Below are positions 59,811 through 64,000 of a stretch of DNA of 64,000 bases, one piece after another. The notes below the pieces were generated by a model. The model did not search any database. It saw only the letters and a list, made by a program, of their open reading frames with translations, and was not told the origin of the DNA. The stretch is from assembly GCF_029227915.1 (NCBI RefSeq), contig NC_079883.1, positions 22,072,001 to 22,136,000 of the forward strand, written 5' to 3'. Both the position numbers and the translations under genes were made by a program. Position 1 is the stretch's first letter. Every line of letters begins with the position of its first letter. The stretch is from Hydractinia symbiolongicarpus (taxonomy: Eukaryota; Cnidaria; Hydrozoa; Anthoathecata; Hydractiniidae).

Positions 59811-61447
59811 ATCTCGAAAAATAAGAAATTGTTGATTCCATTAGATATTTCTTATACTGGAGTAACTTACAAATTTTGTTGATTTTTCATACTAACCGGT
59901 TTTTGTATCAGCCAGGTAATAAAGTTGCTGACAAACTAGATGCTCATAAAAATACGCGTACTTGAAAATAGTTTTTAGGGTAACCAAAGATAACTGCAGA
60001 CAGCTCTAAAAATGTTTTCAGACGGTCAGCAATGCAAATATTTTTAGGTGGGCGTCGTGAATGTTTTCAGGCGTTCAGCGATGCAAATGTTTTCAGATGG
60101 TCAGCGATGCAAATGTTTTTAGGTGGTTGGCGATGTAACTGGTTTTAGATGCTAAAAGATGTAAAAGTTTTTTTTGCTTAGAATTTATTTTCGCTTTTAT
60201 GTCAATCAGATGTTTTCTATTCTCGTGGTAAAAGAAAAAGAAATACTAATTCCAAATTAACTTTTTGATCAATATTAATTCCTGGTGGGTTCCAAAGCGA
60301 TGAAGAAAACGTTATGATCCCTGGTGACTTTGTTTGATTTATATGTATTAATAGGCGAGGCAATGACTTCATTAGTGGTAGTAATTTCAGTTACCATAAA
60401 AACTAAAATTGTTGCATAACGGTCGAACAAGGGTCACGACTAATTAGTGTTTTACAACAATGCTAGACCTTGATGCTGCACAACAAATGTTGTAGAACAG
60501 AATTTTTTTTACATTCTGTCTTGTGTCCTGGAACTGAGTTTTTCACCCTGACTGACTATGTCCTCAATTTAGGGGAAGTGCTTTTGTAAAAACAGTTGAC
60601 TTTAAACCATTTTAATTAAATGTGATGTACTGAAATGCTTCAAACTGTCTTTGAATTTAAAATTTGAATTTCTGAGATCGACACAAAACACGTTTACATT
60701 ATGCTACGAGTGGATTTTGTTGGGGCGTAAAGAGAGAAACATATCCTTCTGTCAGCAGGGACGTTACAACTGCGCACTTGGCGTACTTCTGAGTGGCAGT
60801 AACCCTCTCCTAAAAGAAGCTCCATATTATTTCCTTGGCTTTAAACGAAAATATAACTGCCATACATACGCATTCCCAACTATATTATGCCTTAACAGAA
60901 TAAAAAACAGTTTGTAAACAAATAATCATTTTTTGCTCAGCGACTAACAATGACTAATTTTCACAGGATAAGTAGGTTGGGGAAATAAATATCTGCTCTG
61001 TCATCAATAAATAAATCCCAACTTTGTTCTCAGACTTTTATAGCATTTGTGACTTCCAAAGTTGGAAAAAAAGCCTGTGAGCAAGGCTAAAAAAATCAGA
61101 AAAAGAACCGCCTTAGCTGCATTATTAGATTTCGTTTTAGCAGAAGCTCATATGCTATGAAACACTTTGCCTTATCTTCCACAGAAAGTCATTGCGATAC
61201 ACCGTAATGGTTTTCAGTGTTTATACGAGCTTCTTTCTAATCATGTCATTATCTTTTATTAACCTTCCTTTGTTAAAAATAAGACTTGCTTTTAATATTC
61301 TATAGGAAATTTTGACAACTCTGCAAAAAAATAAAAGCATATGATTATTTATTCGTTTACTCTTAAGAGAATTCTTCAATCCAAACTAATACAGAGAAAA
61401 CAGTTTTAAAGATTTGGTCTGATGAAAAAGGACATCGCGTTGGCATA
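59811..61447. other. 5' flank of the arginase gene
   Basis: Contains an octamer-bearing minisatellite at 60011-60165 and a CTCAG-ended short repeat pair at about 61020-61090. No other gene is supported; the open frame at 60651-60917 lacks any recognisable domain. Confidence 0.35.
60011..60165. repeat. Minisatellite with POU octamer motifs
   Basis: About five to six diverged units of 25-30 bp built on TTTTCAG(A)YGGTCAGCGATGCAAATG. Three units keep a perfect ATGCAAAT octamer (60032-60039, 60081-60088, 60107-60114). Confidence 0.65.
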
Positions 61448-63526
61448 ATGCTATCGAAGTCAAATATTATTCTTACGACGTGCTTTGCTGCGGTTTGCCG
61501 TCAATCGAGACGGCATCTTAGAGATGTGTCGTTGGTAGGAGTTCCATTCAGTGGAGGTCAGGTAAAACAAAAGTACAAATTTCTTGTTCATACTGTTATC
61601 GAAAAATGTGTTTATAAATAGATATTATCGTCATTTTCCACGTATTTTGCGCGTGTTTTGCACGTGTTTCCACTACCTCAAGTCGTTTAGAATGTGTAAA
61701 TCTGATTTAGCCAAGAAGTGGAGTTGAGCATGGACCAAAAGCATTGCGAGACGCAGGATTGGTTGATAGAATCGAAGCTTTAGGTTTGTAGCTACCATTA
61801 TTTTTTTTTCTAATCCATAATTTACTTCCATTTTGGGATTATTTTTTTAGTAGTTATGTCAATCTCGTACACAGGTCTCCTTTTTCGCTTTTTGATATGG
61901 ACCTAGCGCGAAAGACACGCATATCAGAAGGAGAAAAAGAAAATCTTGACCTACTTTATTAAGAAAGAAAAATCGGCATGATTAGCGAGGAAATTGATAT
62001 AGAATTAACCACTTTCCTTGACTAAATTTGGGTCTCAGTTGAAAAATGGCCTATTACTTAGAAAGGAAATGGTTGATGTGTATATTCTCAGTTTCTCTCC
62101 TGTAACCAACAAAGTTCATAGTTAGATATAAAAAATAGTTTATTGACTTGAAGTAGGAACAAAATTTAAACATTTTAATAAAAAAATTAACTGGTAGTAA
62201 AGTTCTTTTAGTGGGAGTTAACCGAGGAAAATTTTAGTCACCAGACCTGCAAAATAGTTACTTTTCGCCGGATTTTCTCCCCCAATAACTGAAATTTAGG
62301 CTTTTTAACAAAAATAAAACTTTTACTTTAAAAACATAGAACTGGCTAAGCAAGCAAAAACACATTGCGGTGTACCTATAGAATTCTACATTTAGAGACA
62401 ATATTATAAAATTGACTTTAGGGAGGCATGTTAAAGATTTTGGTGATATAAAAGTGGATGAGTATTCTTCAGAAAACCCAGAAGTAGAAAATTACAAAGG
62501 CTATCCCGTAAAAAATTCACGTATTTGTGGAAAAGTCTCCAGACAGGTTAGTATGTACTTCATCTATTCCCTGAATTTGCTATTTATGTAAATCGTCTTC
62601 GTGTAACTCGATTTCATGTAACTCGTGTTCATTTAACTCATCTTAACGTGACTCGTGTTCAAGTAACTCCTGTTCGTACAACTCGATTGCATGTAACTCG
62701 TGTTCATGGAACTCGTGTTCATACAACTCGTGTTCATTTAACTTGTGTTCAAGTAACTCGTGTTCAAGTAACTCGTGTTCATACAACTCGTATTTATACA
62801 ACTCGCGTTCATACAACTCTTGTTCATGTAACTCGTGTTCATGCAACTCGTGTTCATGGAACTCATGTTCATACAACTCGTGTTCTTGTAACTTGCGCTT
62901 ATGTAACTCGTGTTCATACGACTCGAGTTCATGTAACTCGTGTTCATGCAACTCGTGTTCATGGAACTCATGTTCATACAACTCGTGTTCTTGTAACACG
63001 CGCTCATGTAACTCGCGTTCATACGACTCGGGTTTATGTAACTCGTGTTCATTTAACTCGTGTTCATGTAACTCGTGTTCATACAACTCGTGTTCATTTA
63101 ACTCGTGTTCAAGTAATTTGTTTTCATGTAACTCATGCTCATACAAATCCTATTTATAAACACTTCTAGAGCATGCTTTCTTTTTTTTCAATGGTTTTTG
63201 TTAGGTTGCTAATATTGTAGAAAAAGGAAGTGAAAATGGAGATATATGCGTTACAGTAGGAGGCGATCACAGGTAGGTTGAAAAATTTTGTTAATTTATT
63301 TATTTTATTATTTGTGTTGATCAGGATGTGGAATATTTTGATTGTGGTACGAGTTGTCGACCAAATCAACAGCTATAATTTTCAAACTACTTTTACTTAA
63401 TAGTTGATACGACTTCTCAGTCTTAAAAAAGGATGATTCTTTACATGTTACATTTCTTTTTAAAGTGTTGCAACCGGCAGTGTTTTCGGTCACCAGAAAG
63501 CAAGGGGAAATATATGTGTTCTGTGG
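61448..63526 (+). CDS. Arginase, 5' part (gene continues beyond the window)
   Basis: Five exons joined in phase: 61448-61561, 61711-61783, 62422-62546, 63205-63272 and 63466-63526 (147 codons). Further exons lie past 64000. Arginase hydrolyses arginine to ornithine and urea with a binuclear Mn centre. Visible signatures are SLVGVPFSGGQPRSGVEHGP, KALRDAGLVDRIEALG, VKDFGDI and the Mn-binding GGDHS, split by intron 4 (GGDH in exon 4, completed by AG-T). Exon 5 reads VATGSVFGHQKARGNICVLW; the DAHTD motif would be next. The N-terminus (MLSKSNIILTTCFAAVCRQSRRHLR) is basic and Ser/Thr-rich without acidic residues, like a mitochondrial presequence, suggesting an ARG2-like location (inferred). Intron 3 holds a 15-bp minisatellite. 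Start is ATG 61448, the first in frame. Confidence 0.92.
62594..63146. repeat. 15-bp minisatellite in arginase intron 3
   Basis: About 37 tandem units of GTAACTCGTGTTCAT with scattered substitutions. Because 15 is a multiple of 3 and the unit lacks stops in several frames, both strands show long open frames of pentapeptide repeats; these are artefacts. Some sub-blocks (for example 62821-62890 and 62926-62990) repeat as higher-order units. Confidence 0.95.
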
Positions 63527-63812
63527 GTAAGTTAAAAGCATTTTTCAGTTTAGTAGTTGATAAAAAAAATTGTTAATTGCGCCGCAGAAAATTGGATGAT
63601 CTGACAACGTACAACATTTTTATTTAGAAGTTTCTTTTCATCCATTCTCTTTGCATCCATTTTCTTTAGAGTTTAAAAAGCCTGATGAAAAAATTGTATA
63701 ACACATATGATTTCGACGAACGGTTAAGGATATATTGAGATTGGAATAATTTTTTGATAATGTCATCAACCATTCTGTTCCGACACGAACTGTTTAACCC
63801 AGCTTTAAGAAG

Positions 63813-63853
63813 TTGGTCCCATCTTGGTCCCATCTTGGTCCCATCTTGGTCCC
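63813..63853. repeat. 11-bp tandem repeat
   Basis: Four copies of TTGGTCCCATC in the arginase intron after exon 5. Confidence 0.85.
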
Positions 63854-64000
63854 AGATGCTCTGTAGTTACCAACACAAGAGAATAACACCAAAACAAGAG
63901 AAATAAACGAAAGATTGTTAATAAAGCTTAATTTCTCACAACATTTTAGATCGATGCACACAACGATATCAACACATTTCAAACATCACCCAGTGGAAAT

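Noticed and set aside
62643-63169. Long overlapping repeat-peptide frames on both strands (HEL(Y/H)EHE and VHTTR types)
   Set aside because: They are translations of the 15-bp minisatellite inside an arginase intron.

Overview
The window is animal nuclear DNA: AT-rich, with spliced genes, long introns, abundant small transposons and simple repeats. Gene content points to a hydrozoan cnidarian. The main clues are a FoxQ2-type forkhead gene and an intronless INSM-type zinc-finger gene. A third clue is an H2B with an SPRK-repeat tail of the kind described from sperm chromatin of the hydrozoan Hydractinia. Hydrozoa is an inference; the sequence alone does not fix the species.

Genes, left to right: INSM-like zinc-finger regulator (+, 892-2058, intronless); two-pore potassium channel (-, two exons, 350 codons); FoxQ2-like forkhead factor (-, 29168-30811, intronless); SPRK-repeat histone H2B (-, 34898-35383) with a histone 3' stem-loop; a new two-exon 80-aa secreted protein (+, 38811-39518); a mucin-like type I membrane protein (-, four exons, 475 aa); ERH, enhancer of rudimentary homologue (+, four exons, 102 aa); a weakly supported two-exon 51-aa secreted peptide (+, 57517-58219); and the 5' five exons of an arginase (+, 61448 onward, running off the right edge). 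These are independent metazoan genes, not a pathway. Exon joins were worked out by eye from GT/AG sites and codon phase.

Mobile and repeated DNA fills the rest. 7.9-20.8 kb is a tandemly amplified non-coding array: four copies of a 2.4-2.9 kb unit plus two copies of a 0.9 kb leader, with a tRNA-like SINE at two unit junctions. 22.1-24.2 kb is a large imperfect inverted repeat. 32.3 kb carries a 108-bp mini-Helitron. 45.1-49.3 kb is a complete but inactivated 4.14 kb Ginger-like DNA transposon with a 12-bp terminal inverted repeat and a 4-bp target duplication. 58.5 kb holds a 147-bp palindromic MITE. 59.1-59.8 kb is a Penelope-like retroelement fragment with a GIY-YIG endonuclease domain, hammerhead ribozyme motifs and a perfect 16-bp target duplication. 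Short palindromic elements ending in a CTCGTCCCCAGG-type motif are scattered throughout.

Least expected items: the Penelope fragment with its ribozymes, the Ginger element with a PHD-like finger and a Glu-to-Lys change at the catalytic triad, the linker-like H2B carrying a perfect histone stem-loop, and the array whose SINE dates the order of duplication.
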